Of a stretch of 54,424 bases of DNA, positions 7,747-17,253 are shown in pieces (the stretch's first letter is position 1; each line of letters begins with the position of its first letter). Below the pieces are notes generated by a model. That model had not been told where the DNA came from, ran no database searches, and was given only the letters and a program-made list of their open reading frames with translations. The stretch covers positions 1 to 54,424 of the forward strand of contig CAZWLN010000030.1 in assembly GCA_964634885.1 (NCBI GenBank). The letters are read 5' to 3'. Source of the stretch: DAINRZ01 sp964634885 (GTDB lineage: Bacteria > Bacteroidota > Ignavibacteria > Kapaibacteriales > UBA2268). The translations under genes were made by a program, and so were the position numbers.

Positions 7747-9912
7747 ATGAACGAAAAAAATTTAAATGAAAAGTTAATTGCTGTCTTCAAAGAGAACGAC
7801 ATTCCGCTGCAGATAAACGAAATATCGGTTCTGACGGGCATCAGTTCCGAATCCGCTGAATTTGCCGCACTTAAGAAAGCCCTGAAGAACCTCGAAGAAC
7901 AGGGCATTATCGTTAAAAAGAGAAAACGCAGGTACATTTTGAACGGCTTTGACAGCGACAGGAACTTCACCGGCATTCTGAAGATACAGGAAGACAGGAT
8001 GTATGTGGAGACAAATTCCTACCTTAAGAAAATTACTGTCAAAAGGAAGAGCCTTAATACTGCTCTGAACGGTGACAGCGTCGAAGTCAGGGTCATCGAC
8101 CTGAAAAAGAATAAAAAAGCCAGGGGCGAAGTGGTAAGGATTATAAAAAGAGCTGAAAGGGCCATCAGGGGAGTAATCGAATCTGACGGCGAATTCAGTT
8201 TCCTGGTCCCTTACGACAAATCATACTATGTGGATTTCCTGGTTCACAGCGACAAACTCAGGGGCGCTGTAAACGGCGATGAAGTTACTGCACGGTTCAT
8301 TCACTGGGATGACCCCCTGAAAAGCCCCGTTGCAGAAGTTGTTTCAATTGTGGGTAAAGCCGGGAAGGGCGGCAAACACTATGATGTCGCTGCAGAATAT
8401 GATTCCGTGGCCGAAGAATTCCTTTTGCCCAGGGAGTTCCCACCCGATGTAACCGCCGAAGTGGAAGCAATACCCAAAAAGGTAACGGCTGCGATGATTA
8501 AAGGCCGTATGGACCTCAGGGAAAAATTGATTGTAACCATTGACCCTGAAGACGCCCGCGATTTTGACGATGCCCTCTCCTTAGACATTCTACCAAACGG
8601 CAACTTCAACCTTGGTGTCCATATTGCCGACGTAAGCCACTATGTCCCTGAAGGCTCGGCTGTGGATTCGGACGCAAGCTGGCGCGGAACCAGTGTTTAC
8701 ATGGTTGACAGGGTAGTGCCGATGCTCCCGGAAGTGCTTTCCAATGAAATTTGCTCACTGCAGCCCGGCAGAGTGCGACTTACGATGTCCGTGTTCATGG
8801 AGTTCACTCCTTCGGGCGCACTTAAGAAATATGAGATCGGCGAATCTGTTATTAAAAGCAAACGTCGCTACAATTACAACGAAGTTCTTAAAATCATTAA
8901 CGGCGCTCCGGACAAGAACAGCGAACTGCTTCTGTCGCTGCATAAGCTGGCAAGAACTCTCCGCAGCAGGAGGTTCGTCAAAGGAGGCGTCAATTTCGAC
9001 TCTTTCGAAGTTAAATTCGTGCTCGACGAGAACAAGATACCCGTGGAAGGCGTGGTTAAAACTACTACCTACGCCACAAGCCTTGTCGAAGAGTGTATGC
9101 TGGCAGCGAACAAAGTTGTTGCCGGGCACATCGGCAAGTTAGCAAAAGAGAACAAAGTGTCCGGGAAACTGCCTTTCATCTACAGGATTCACGACATTCC
9201 CGACATCGGCAAACTTAACGATGTAATGGAATTCCTGAGGATACTGGCCGGCGGCAGGAAACTGAAAACCTTCGGCTCGAAAGAACTGAATGAATATATT
9301 GCTGCTTTTGACGATAAGCCCCAGAAGTACATTGTGAACCAGCTTATGCTTCGTACGATGGCAAAGGCAGAGTATTCATGCAATAATATCGGGCACTACG
9401 GCCTGGGATTCGACGAATATACTCATTTTACTTCACCCATCCGGCGCTATCCCGACCTGATAGTGCACAGGATGATTAAAGAATATTCCAACGGATCAGT
9501 ATCAAGAAAACGCATCAGGTTCCTTGAAGAAAAGCTCGACGACCTGGCGCTGCACAGTACCGGAAGGGAGCGCCTCGCGATGGAAGCGGAAAGAGCTTCC
9601 GTAAAGCTTGCTCAAACGCTCTACGCCAGGAAATTCCTTGGGCAAAAGTTCAACGGAACAATCTCGGGCGTTACCAGCTTCGGCTTGTTCATTCTCATTG
9701 ACGGCCTGTTTGCCGAAGGCCTCATACACATGAAAGACCTTAACGATGATTACTATGTTTTCGACGAGAAGAAATACTGCCTCGTCGGCAGGAGGAACAA
9801 ACGAATGTTCAGCATGGGTAAAAGACTCTATGTGCAAATTGTAGATGTTAACGTCAGTAAAAGGAGAATTGACCTGAAACTGCTGTCGGACAAAGAAGAT
9901 AAAGGGAAATAA
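7747..9912 (+). CDS. rnr: Ribonuclease R
   Basis: 721-aa 3'-5' exoribonuclease that degrades structured RNA. Order: N-terminal winged-helix segment (about 1-65), cold-shock-type OB domains, the RNB catalytic core and a C-terminal S1 domain (about 640-705, beginning FNGTISGVTSFGLFILIDG). The catalytic acid cluster is intact in TIDPEDARDFDDALS, and the RNB signature THFTSPIRRYPDLIVHR is present. Length is within the family range. No Shine-Dalgarno is visible before the ATG (GTTGTAATG), typical of Bacteroidota-like genes with AT-rich leaders. Its stop overlaps the next start (TAATG), so translation of the riboflavin synthase gene is probably coupled. Confidence 0.97.
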   Translation: MNEKNLNEKLIAVFKENDIPLQINEISVLTGISSESAEFAALKKALKNLEEQGIIVKKRKRRYILNGFDSDRNFTGILKIQEDRMYVETNSYLKKITVKRKSLNTALNGDSVEVRVIDLKKNKKARGEVVRIIKRAERAIRGVIESDGEFSFLVPYDKSYYVDFLVHSDKLRGAVNGDEVTARFIHWDDPLKSPVAEVVSIVGKAGKGGKHYDVAAEYDSVAEEFLLPREFPPDVTAEVEAIPKKVTAAMIKGRMDLREKLIVTIDPEDARDFDDALSLDILPNGNFNLGVHIADVSHYVPEGSAVDSDASWRGTSVYMVDRVVPMLPEVLSNEICSLQPGRVRLTMSVFMEFTPSGALKKYEIGESVIKSKRRYNYNEVLKIINGAPDKNSELLLSLHKLARTLRSRRFVKGGVNFDSFEVKFVLDENKIPVEGVVKTTTYATSLVEECMLAANKVVAGHIGKLAKENKVSGKLPFIYRIHDIPDIGKLNDVMEFLRILAGGRKLKTFGSKELNEYIAAFDDKPQKYIVNQLMLRTMAKAEYSCNNIGHYGLGFDEYTHFTSPIRRYPDLIVHRMIKEYSNGSVSRKRIRFLEEKLDDLALHSTGRERLAMEAERASVKLAQTLYARKFLGQKFNGTISGVTSFGLFILIDGLFAEGLIHMKDLNDDYYVFDEKKYCLVGRRNKRMFSMGKRLYVQIVDVNVSKRRIDLKLLSDKEDKGK

Positions 9913-10556
9913 TGTTTACCGGATTAGTAGAAGAGATTGGGAAGATTAAGGCTGTAAGGCCCCTGGGAGGCGGTGTCAGGATTGCCGTTACAGGTAAGAA
10001 AGTCGTCGAGGGCCTGAAGATCGATGATTCCATCGCTGTTAATGGAGTATGCCAGACTGTCGTTGCCGTCGAAGGCGCTGACTTCGAAGTCGAAGCCATC
10101 GAGGAGACACTGAGGAAAACGACGTTCAGGGACCTGAAGCCCGGCACTGATGTTAACCTCGAAAGGGCTCTATGCCTGAACGGCAGGCTGGGGGGGCATA
10201 TCGTACAGGGCCATGTCGATACGGTCGGCAGGATTAAATCTGTAATTAAAGAAAAAACCGGTATCAATATCTGTGTGTCATATCCGGCTGAGTTTTCCAA
10301 ATGGGTGGTAGCCCGTGGTTCCATCTGCATTGAAGGTGTCAGCCTTACAGTTGCTCATTCAATGCCCGGAACACTTACAGTCTCAGTCATTCCTCATACA
10401 TGGTCAAGTACCGTTCTTCGCGACAGGAAGCCCTCGTCGGAGGTAAACCTCGAGTTCGACATCTTAGGTAAATACGTCGAAAACATGGTGGGCTTTTCAA
10501 ATAGCAGTAACAGGGGTTCACTGCTGGATCAATATATTGACCAACCGGAATTTTAA
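9912..10556 (+). CDS. ribE: Riboflavin synthase, alpha subunit
   Basis: 214-aa enzyme that dismutates two 6,7-dimethyl-8-ribityllumazine molecules to riboflavin. It shows the internal twofold repeat of the family. Domain 1 has MFTGLVEEIGKI, SIAVNGVCQTVV and GGHIVQGHVDTVG. Domain 2 has GINICVSYP, GSICIEGVSLTVA and VIPHTWSSTVL. Deviations from consensus are small (VNGVCQTV for VNGVCLTV). It overlaps the rnr stop by one base. No FMN riboswitch-like leader or other rib gene is present, so it is not in a classic rib operon. The C-terminal ~20 residues are a variable tail. Confidence 0.96.
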   Translation: MFTGLVEEIGKIKAVRPLGGGVRIAVTGKKVVEGLKIDDSIAVNGVCQTVVAVEGADFEVEAIEETLRKTTFRDLKPGTDVNLERALCLNGRLGGHIVQGHVDTVGRIKSVIKEKTGINICVSYPAEFSKWVVARGSICIEGVSLTVAHSMPGTLTVSVIPHTWSSTVLRDRKPSSEVNLEFDILGKYVENMVGFSNSSNRGSLLDQYIDQPEF

Positions 10557-10635
10557 CTGAAGAAACAATGATATTGCGTGAATATTTTAGTTATCCTGTA
10601 TTTATTTATTGTTTAACCATTCAGCAGAGTTGCAG

Positions 10636-12027
10636 ATGAGTACAAGAATTGAAAAAGACTCTATGGGCGAGATCGAAGTTCCTTCCGATGTCTATTGGGG
10701 GGCACAATCCGCCAGGTCATTGATCCATTTTGAAATTGGGTGGGAGAAAATGCCGCGTGAAGTAATCCGCGCCATGGGCATTCTGAAAAAAGCCGCCGCT
10801 TTGGTAAACATGGAACTCGGAAAAATGCCCGGAGACAAATGCGAGCTGATTGTCAAAGCTGCCGACGAAGTAATCGAAGGGAAATTAGACGCCCATTTCC
10901 CGCTCTCCATCTGGCAGACAGGTTCCGGTACCCAGACAAACATGAACACTAACGAAGTAATCTCGAACAGGGCAATCGAATTGGCAGGAGGAGTGATGGG
11001 TAGTAAAAAACCGGTCCATCCCAACGACGACGTAAACAAGTCACAAAGTTCTAACGATACATTCCCTACGGCAATGCACATCGCTGCTGCCGAAGACCTT
11101 AACAACAGGCTGCTGCCTGCCGTAACAGAGCTACGTAACACATTGAAACAAAAGGCAGACGAATTTGCCGGTATAATCAAGAGCGGCAGGACCCACCTGA
11201 TGGACGCCGTACCTTTGACGCTGGGGCAGGAATTCTCAGGCTATGTTCAGCAGCTTGATTATGCAATCGAAAGAATTAAAGCCGTGCTTCCGGGATTGTA
11301 TGAAATTGCCCTGGGAGGTACTGCCGTAGGTACAGGACTCAATACTCATCCCGATTTTGCCGCTGGTACAGCAAGGAAGATTGCCGAACTGACAGGCTTG
11401 CCTTTCGTTACCGCACCGAATAAATTCGAGGCGCTGGCAACCCACGACGCCCTGGTTTTTGCTCACGGCGCCCTGAAAACCCTGGCTGCATCTCTGATGA
11501 AAATCGCCAACGACATTAGGTGGATGGCTTCGGGACCGCGCTGCGGCCTGGGTGAACTGATGATACCGGAGAACGAACCCGGCTCGTCCATTATGCCCGG
11601 CAAAGTCAACCCGACGCAGTCCGAAGCCATGACCATGGTTGCCGTCCAGGTCTTTGGCAACGACACGACAATTAATTTCGGAGGTGCTTCAGGCAATTTC
11701 GAACTTAACGTGTTCAAACCGGTGATTATTTACAACTTTCTCCAGAGTTCCAGGCTGTTGTCGGATACCTGCCTTATGTTCAACAGGCATTGTGCTGTGG
11801 GCATCGAGCCGATCAGGGAAAAGCTGGATTATTATATGAACAATACACTGATGCTGGTAACTGCTCTCAATCCGCACATCGGCTATGACAACGCAGCGAA
11901 GATTGCAAAGTATGCCCACCTGAACAACACTTCGCTAAAGGCTGCTGCCGTTGAACTTGGATTGATGACAGCCGGGGATTTCGACGACAAGGTTAAACCT
12001 GCCGACATGCTGGGGCCAAAGGCGTAA
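10636..12027 (+). CDS. fumC: Fumarate hydratase, class II
   Basis: 463-aa FumC, which interconverts fumarate and malate without an iron-sulfur cluster. Motifs: TGSGTQTNMNTNEVISNRA, the HPNDDVNKSQSSNDTFPTAMH active-site block, SGRTHLMDAVPLTLGQE and the superfamily signature GSSIMPGKVNP. The frame opens earlier with TTG at 10609, but the ATG at 10636 gives the usual MSTRIEKDSMGEIEVP start and follows a GCAGAG purine stretch. The aspartase/argininosuccinate lyase superfamily is broad, but these motifs and the length are those of FumC. MurB follows in the same direction after 39 nt. Confidence 0.96.
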   Translation: MSTRIEKDSMGEIEVPSDVYWGAQSARSLIHFEIGWEKMPREVIRAMGILKKAAALVNMELGKMPGDKCELIVKAADEVIEGKLDAHFPLSIWQTGSGTQTNMNTNEVISNRAIELAGGVMGSKKPVHPNDDVNKSQSSNDTFPTAMHIAAAEDLNNRLLPAVTELRNTLKQKADEFAGIIKSGRTHLMDAVPLTLGQEFSGYVQQLDYAIERIKAVLPGLYEIALGGTAVGTGLNTHPDFAAGTARKIAELTGLPFVTAPNKFEALATHDALVFAHGALKTLAASLMKIANDIRWMASGPRCGLGELMIPENEPGSSIMPGKVNPTQSEAMTMVAVQVFGNDTTINFGGASGNFELNVFKPVIIYNFLQSSRLLSDTCLMFNRHCAVGIEPIREKLDYYMNNTLMLVTALNPHIGYDNAAKIAKYAHLNNTSLKAAAVELGLMTAGDFDDKVKPADMLGPKA

Positions 12028-12066
12028 TTGCCGGTGTTTTTCAGAAACAATACATTAACGGACGAC

Positions 12067-13086
12067 ATGAATATTGAGAGGAATAAATCACTAAAGGGAC
12101 TGAATACATTCAGGATCGGCGCCAGTGCCGAGCGTTACCTGAGGGTTACGGAAGCCGGCAGCCTGAAAGAGCTTTGCACAGGCGGCCTCATTCGCAACGA
12201 ACCTGTTTTAGTACTGGGTGGTGGTTCAAACATACTTTTTACAGGTGACTTCAAAGGGTTGGTAATACATATGGACAACCAGGGGCTGGAGTTCAGGCCG
12301 GCGGGTGAAAACGCTGCCGTTGTCGAGGCAGGAGCCGGTGTGCTGTGGAACGACCTTGCCGCAGCCTGTGTCAAGCGTGGCTTGTACGGCCTTGAGAACC
12401 TGGCTATGATACCCGGCAGGGTGGGAGCAGCTCCTGTCCAGAACATCGGTGCTTACGGCACTGAACAGAAACAGGCCTTTGAGTACCTGGAAGCCTGGGA
12501 CCTCGGGCAGAATTGTTCGGTGAAACTGAGCCGCGATGAATGCAGGTTTGCATATAGGGACTCCGTATTCAAAAATGAACTGAAGGGCAGGGCCATTGTA
12601 ACAAAAGTAGCTTACAGGCTGAGTACGGTACCTGTTCTCAATCTTGATTACGGCGACATCCGTCGTGAGATGGAGTCTGCCGGTGTCGGCGAACCGGGCC
12701 TGCAATGGGTTTACGACGCTGTTTGCAGGATAAGGCAGAGAAAGCTGCCGGATACTGAAATTTTAGGCAATGGCGGTAGTTTCTTCAAGAATCCCTTAGT
12801 GGACGACCGTCAGTTTGAAGCGGTCAGGGCACTGGATCCGGCAATGCCTGTCTATCCCACCGGCGAAGAGGGAATATATAAACTATCTGCTGCCCGTCTG
12901 ATTGAGAACTGTGGATGGAAAGGATACAGGAAGGGGGACGCCGGTGTCTATCCCGGCCACGCCCTGATATTGGTCAATTACGGCAATGCTGCCGGAGAAG
13001 ACATCTGGGCCCTGGCTCTGGACATCATCGGTTCTGTAAAAGAAAAGTTCGGTGTCGAACTGGAGAATGAAGTCCTGAAAGTATAA
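12067..13086 (+). CDS. murB: UDP-N-acetylenolpyruvoylglucosamine reductase (MurB type I)
   Basis: 339-aa FAD enzyme that reduces UDP-GlcNAc-enolpyruvate to UDP-MurNAc in peptidoglycan synthesis. FAD-binding signatures: VLGGGSNILFTGDF, LYGLENLAMIPGRVGAAPVQNIGAYG, CRFAYRDSVFK and LGNGGSFFKNP (catalytic Ser). The length and the C-terminal WVYDAVCRIRQRKLPD region fit type I MurB (E. coli-like). The ATG at 12067 gives MNIERNKSLKGLNTFRIG, the standard start; the upstream TTG at 12028 is rejected. Last gene of the rightward run, ending at a strong hairpin. Confidence 0.96.
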   Translation: MNIERNKSLKGLNTFRIGASAERYLRVTEAGSLKELCTGGLIRNEPVLVLGGGSNILFTGDFKGLVIHMDNQGLEFRPAGENAAVVEAGAGVLWNDLAAACVKRGLYGLENLAMIPGRVGAAPVQNIGAYGTEQKQAFEYLEAWDLGQNCSVKLSRDECRFAYRDSVFKNELKGRAIVTKVAYRLSTVPVLNLDYGDIRREMESAGVGEPGLQWVYDAVCRIRQRKLPDTEILGNGGSFFKNPLVDDRQFEAVRALDPAMPVYPTGEEGIYKLSAARLIENCGWKGYRKGDAGVYPGHALILVNYGNAAGEDIWALALDIIGSVKEKFGVELENEVLKV

Positions 13087-13092
13087 AATTAA

Positions 13093-13125
13093 AGAGGCTG
13101 CCAGGTGATGACCTGAGCAGCCTCT
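13093..13125. terminator. Convergent terminator between murB and the VWA-like T9SS protein
   Basis: AGAGGCTGC plus CAGGT pair with ACCTG plus GCAGCCTCT, a 14-bp stem with one bulged A and a GATG loop. Read leftward it is followed by a U-rich stretch (positions 13080-13092), so it is a good terminator for the gene at 13156. It has no T-run on the plus side. Confidence 0.8.
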
Positions 13126-13155
13126 CATGTATTGCTGCACATTCTCTGTGCTATA

Positions 13156-15066
13156 TTACCTGCTGATTATCAATCTCATTGTTTCCGTATTGTTGCCATT
13201 GCGCAATTTCAGGAAATATACGCCCGGAGCAAGGTTCTTCGAGTTATACTCAGCAGTATATGAACCTGCTTCCATATTCTCCCCGACAATGCTTTCGACG
13301 TGTGAACCCAGTGAATTGTATAAATCCAGTGAAGTGAAAGCGTTGTCGGTAACTGTAAAGCATATCCTGCCGTTTTCAGCCATCGGGTTGGGCATGACGG
13401 CCAGTTTGTAGCCGCCTTTGTCGGGATGGAGGTCTTCGACGGAATTGGGTACTACGTTGCCTGAAAGGCTAATCTGGTAAGTATTGGTAATGTCTGCAGG
13501 GTTGATGACCCTGATGTTGATCTTTGCAGTCTTGGTGCCGCTGCCTGCTGTTTTCGGCGCAAATTTGACAACCAGGTCGTTAAGGCAGGCGTTGACGGCA
13601 ACGGTTTTATCTCCGCCGCCGGACGTAATCGTGAAATCGCCGTCGCTGTCATCGATGACAGATGAATTGACTGTGATCTCGGCATTAGACAGATTCTTGA
13701 TTGCACAGCTTATTGTCTTTGTTGTACTCTCGCCTGTCATCACAGTCTTGTCGGTTGTAACGGAATTAACCTTCTGTTCTACATTATATACAAAATCGAA
13801 CCAGTCAGCCTTAATTGTGAATGAAGGCAAAGCCGACTGGCAGAGGAAATCGGAGGACTTGACGGTTGCCGTTACAGTAACGGGTTCTGTCGGTGGTGTA
13901 CTTGTGTAGCCAACCTCCATGTCGAAAGTGGAACCGTTTGTTAAAGTCTTTGGCGTTGCAAGGTTTTTCACTTCGAAGAGGCCGTTGGTAGAGAACGTAA
14001 GGCCTTGAAGAGTCATGTCGGGCCCGTTGTATGTAAGTTTAATTTTTTTATTGTCTTTGTCAACGCCGGGTTTACCGAAACTGAGTGTGGTAGCGGAGAG
14101 TTGAATGCCCGGTACACTGGAGGCCGGAGCCTGGAAAGAACGGGTAACAGTAGTGTCTTTGGGAACAAGTGTTATCTCTACGCTTCTTGCCTGGCTGCAA
14201 GCGTAAGGTGAAACATAGGAAATCTCGCAGTACTGTCTTTTCTGCATCTGGTGCACGATTTCCCTAAGAGCAATGATGGAAGTGGCCTTCGAGGTCGGAT
14301 TGTAATAGCGTCCGCCTGTCTGCCTCGACACGTTCTTGAGAATCTCGCTGGGTTGTTCAACCATTGCCACGTAGAAGAAAAGGATACTTCTTTTTTTACA
14401 TTCGGCAGCAAGCGACAGAGTAACGTCGGTTGTCCAGTTGTCGAGCCTTCCGGGTTCATTTTTATTTGTGATGAAAACAATAACCCTTGGAATATTGGAG
14501 TCGGTATTCTGGTCGAACATTGTCCAGGGATAGGCCTTTGACTGGAACGGACGTACATAGTCAGTTACACCGGAAGTAGTCTCGATTTTATCGACCAGCT
14601 TGTTCAGGCCGGCCGTGTCAGTGGTAAAACCGGAGACTAAAGCCGTTTCGTTAACGAAGGTGGTTACAGCCACCTTTGTGCCGGTTACCCAGTAAAGTGA
14701 GTCAACGACAGCCTTGATTCCTGTGATTGACCAATCGAGGCAGTTGTTCGGCTTATCATCAGTTGTAACAGAATTGTTTACCATGAACAGAATCTGTACA
14801 GCAGGTGTGTCGGTTTTCTGGCCGCAATCGAGAATGGGTGTCATATCGACGCCGTTTTCCTTAATTGTGAAGTCTTCGGCAGTGTATGCATTAGCGTTAA
14901 GGAAATTGTCAACGCCGCTGCCGTCGCGTGCAATGTACTTCATCTTGACGGTCGGGTATTTCGAATTGTCGATGTTGTAAAAATACTGTGTCTGGGAAAA
15001 CAGGTGCTGTGGAAGCGCCAGACAGATGAAAACCAGAATGAGAACCGGTTGTATCATTTTTTTCAT
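13156..15066 (-). CDS. T9SS-exported protein with degenerate von Willebrand A domain
   Basis: 636-aa secreted protein. Signal peptide about 1-24 (ILVFICLALPQHLFSQ). Next comes a VWA-like domain (about 90-280): VQILFMVNNSVTTDD, KVAVTTFVNETALVSGFTTD and RVIVFITNKNEPG. The metal-site motif DxSxS reads NNSVT, so the MIDAS is probably incomplete. Two beta-sandwich regions of the ASH/choice-of-anchor-D kind follow (LSFGKPGVDKDNKKIKLTY; LVVKFAPKTAGSGTKTAKINI). The last ~75 residues (LAVMPNPMAENGRICF...LAPGVYFLKLRNGNNTETMRLIISR) are a type A T9SS sorting domain, so it should be delivered to or released from the surface. Monocistronic, convergent with murB. Role unknown; VWA plus ASH suggests protein-protein contact. 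Confidence 0.85.
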   Translation of the reverse strand: MKKMIQPVLILVFICLALPQHLFSQTQYFYNIDNSKYPTVKMKYIARDGSGVDNFLNANAYTAEDFTIKENGVDMTPILDCGQKTDTPAVQILFMVNNSVTTDDKPNNCLDWSITGIKAVVDSLYWVTGTKVAVTTFVNETALVSGFTTDTAGLNKLVDKIETTSGVTDYVRPFQSKAYPWTMFDQNTDSNIPRVIVFITNKNEPGRLDNWTTDVTLSLAAECKKRSILFFYVAMVEQPSEILKNVSRQTGGRYYNPTSKATSIIALREIVHQMQKRQYCEISYVSPYACSQARSVEITLVPKDTTVTRSFQAPASSVPGIQLSATTLSFGKPGVDKDNKKIKLTYNGPDMTLQGLTFSTNGLFEVKNLATPKTLTNGSTFDMEVGYTSTPPTEPVTVTATVKSSDFLCQSALPSFTIKADWFDFVYNVEQKVNSVTTDKTVMTGESTTKTISCAIKNLSNAEITVNSSVIDDSDGDFTITSGGGDKTVAVNACLNDLVVKFAPKTAGSGTKTAKINIRVINPADITNTYQISLSGNVVPNSVEDLHPDKGGYKLAVMPNPMAENGRICFTVTDNAFTSLDLYNSLGSHVESIVGENMEAGSYTAEYNSKNLAPGVYFLKLRNGNNTETMRLIISR

Positions 15067-15481
15067 ATTTTTTCTTTCTCGTTATATGTTTTACAAAATT
15101 TTAATTCCAATAAGTAAATAACACATGAAACACTGTTTTGTTTCTCAGTTCTTCAAGAATTATTCAATTCTTAATTTAAATTTTCAATAATCTATCTTTA
15201 TTAATTTAATATATTTAATCAATTATTTCTATCGGATATTTGATATTTTTTTGATTTTATTTATCATTTTTAGCCGGTTGTAACATTATTTTTGACATTT
15301 CAATCGGTTATTATGCTACATTGGGAGTTTTTGACATGGTATTGCAATTGCATCTGCAAGATTTTATTCCCGTAGGTATTTGTATTTATTAATACGGCAT
15401 GTTAATAAGTAAAGGAATGAGAGATATAGGTATTAATTTGTAAATTTGAAAAAAGTATTAAACAATATAATGGGTATGGTT
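15067..15481. other. AT-rich divergent intergenic region
   Basis: 415 bp between two divergent T9SS-protein genes. AT-rich throughout, with runs such as TTAATTTAATATATTTAA around 15200. It must hold both promoters, but only one -7-like match is seen: TAAATTTG at 15441-15448 on the plus strand, with no TTG at the right distance. No gene or repeat recognised. Confidence 0.5.
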
Positions 15482-16825
15482 ATGAAAACAATATATACGG
15501 TATTATGTTCTTTCATATTGAGCAGTATTCTCGTTTGTGCCCAGTCTTTTGTGTCTCCAGAAAGCGTATGCTATGATACTATTAATAAAAGGTATATAAT
15601 CTCATTCGCAGGCAGCGGCACCTTAGGAATGCAGAAGGACAGCCTCGAGAACCTCCAGGTATTCGCTTCGGGACTGCAACAGCCCAAAGGGATGGCCATT
15701 GTTGACAGCGTGCTTTTCGTTGCCGATGTCAATAATGTTAAGGCATACAGCCTTTACAGCAGGGAAAAAATTGCCCAGTGTAATATCGCCGACGCCCAGT
15801 TCCTTAACGACATTGCTGCCGACGACAACGGAATACTGTACGTGTCGGATACCTATGCAAATACTATTTTCAGGATTAATACATCTACTGCAGCATCAGA
15901 GTCGTTCGTAACAACACCCCACGCAAGCCCCAACGGATTATACTGGGATTCGAAAGCACAAAGGCTCTATGTCGTTTATTTTAATACCACTGCAAAGCCC
16001 ATCCAGGCGCTCAATGTTCAGACAAAAGAATTCACCGATGCCTATCCTACCAGATACAAACAGTTGGACGGTATTACTAAAGGCTATGACAACAATTATT
16101 ATGTCTCTTCCTGGGCTACAGACAGTGTCTATTGTTTTGTGAACGGTTTCAAATACAACCCAATACCATACCCCGGCAAATTTACCAGCCCGGCGGACAT
16201 ATACTACGACAGATACAACAACAGGATAGTAATACCCTGCATGAACATCAGTAAAGTTGTCTATCTCGACGGCCCTCCGAAGAACGACAAAGTAATTGCG
16301 CTGCTAAGTCCTGAAGACGGTGCTGAGGATGTGGGCCTGAAACCACTTTTCAAATGGCAGCCTGTCGAAGGCATAGGAAAGTATTACCTTCTGGTCTATC
16401 GTACGGATAGTTATGAGTTCCTCGATTCCACAGAGGCATCTGAATACAGGATGAACACTCCTCTCGACGGAAACAGGCAGTATTTCTGGTACCTGACCGG
16501 TTTAAAGAATGACAGCCTCTACAAGTCAGCGTCGTGGTCTTTCAAGACAACAGCAGGCCCTGAGGGAGTTGAAAATGAATTGTTGAAACAGCTTGTTGTG
16601 TCGCCCAATCCGGCTTCTGACCGTGTTGTCGTAAGTAATCTGGCGCCCGGCACTAAGTATGATATTATCATGACTGACTTGTCGGGCAGGATCGTTGACA
16701 GCCGGTACGGTGTGACGGGCACTTCTGCCGTATTGTCTCCGGGCACGGCGGCAACAGGTGTATATTATATTATTGTAAGGGCCGGTAACGATGCCTTTTC
16801 ATGGAAAGTAGCCATCAACAGGTAA
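15482..16825 (+). CDS. T9SS-exported beta-propeller protein
   Basis: 447-aa secreted protein. The start at 15482 gives a standard signal peptide (MKTIYTVLCSFILSSILVCAQS); the TTG-initiated frame from 15446 is rejected. Residues about 30-280 form an NHL/SMP-30-like six-bladed propeller (repeated GxxQPKGMAIVDS.LFVAD.N, LNDIAADDNGILYVSDTYANTIFRI, LDGITKGYDNNYYVSSW). A fibronectin-III-like segment follows (PEDGAEDVGLKPLFKWQPVEGIGKYYLLV). The last ~80 residues are a type A T9SS sorting domain (VVSPNPASDRVVVSNL... TGVYYIIVRAGNDAFSWKVAINR). The propeller may bind a sugar or peptide; no catalytic site is evident. Followed by an intrinsic terminator. Confidence 0.87.
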   Translation: MKTIYTVLCSFILSSILVCAQSFVSPESVCYDTINKRYIISFAGSGTLGMQKDSLENLQVFASGLQQPKGMAIVDSVLFVADVNNVKAYSLYSREKIAQCNIADAQFLNDIAADDNGILYVSDTYANTIFRINTSTAASESFVTTPHASPNGLYWDSKAQRLYVVYFNTTAKPIQALNVQTKEFTDAYPTRYKQLDGITKGYDNNYYVSSWATDSVYCFVNGFKYNPIPYPGKFTSPADIYYDRYNNRIVIPCMNISKVVYLDGPPKNDKVIALLSPEDGAEDVGLKPLFKWQPVEGIGKYYLLVYRTDSYEFLDSTEASEYRMNTPLDGNRQYFWYLTGLKNDSLYKSASWSFKTTAGPEGVENELLKQLVVSPNPASDRVVVSNLAPGTKYDIIMTDLSGRIVDSRYGVTGTSAVLSPGTAATGVYYIIVRAGNDAFSWKVAINR

Positions 16826-17253
16826 TTAATGGAGGCAGTCCTGAACGGATTGAACCGATCCGGTTTTTTTAGGGACAAATGAAGAATTTGGGTAGAAGAG
16901 TTAAATTTATTATTATTGCCACGAGCCAACCCTGTCTGTAATACGATATTATCAACAGACGTTGAACTCCTGCGGAGTTCTGAGAAAAGATAGTCTTCTC
17001 CAACCCCGTCAGGGGTTGTATATCTGTAACAATATGTATCCTGAGTCTCTGCCAACCCCGTCAGGGGTTGTATATCTGTAAAACATAATGCGAATGGCTC
17101 AATGATTATTAAGTGTTCAGTACATAGAATTTTTATTTTTTCAAGGAATGGAAGGACATAGATACCTTCAAACTTCAACACAAGTAAAAAATCCTGACTA
17201 TTCAGTTCTGTATTTACTTCTTGCAAAATCCCCAAAAAATTAATGTGCCCCAT
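16765..17253 (-). CDS. Element-borne ORF, left copy (doubtful beyond codon 40)
   Basis: 162-codon open frame inside the left copy of the inverted element. Its first 40 codons (MGHINFLGILQEVNTELNSQ...PFLEKI) align without gaps to the 40-codon ORF at 40266. Many differences are synonymous or conservative (Phe/Tyr twice), so this part may be translated. Beyond codon 40 the frame runs through the three hairpins (for example RYTTPDGVGED), the frame is not conserved in the other copy, and the end overlaps the convergent gene at 16825, so the extension is probably accidental. No known family. Confidence 0.22.
   Translation of the reverse strand: MGHINFLGILQEVNTELNSQDFLLVLKFEGIYVLPFLEKIKILCTEHLIIIEPFALCFTDIQPLTGLAETQDTYCYRYTTPDGVGEDYLFSELRRSSTSVDNIVLQTGLARGNNNKFNSSTQILHLSLKKPDRFNPFRTASINYLLMATFHEKASLPALTII
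16844..16870 (+). terminator. Intrinsic terminator of the propeller-protein gene
   Basis: AACGGAT pairs with ATCCGGTT (one bulge), or alternatively AACCG with CGGTT around an ATC loop, followed directly by seven Ts (16864-16870). It lies 18 nt after the stop at 16825. Confidence 0.7.
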
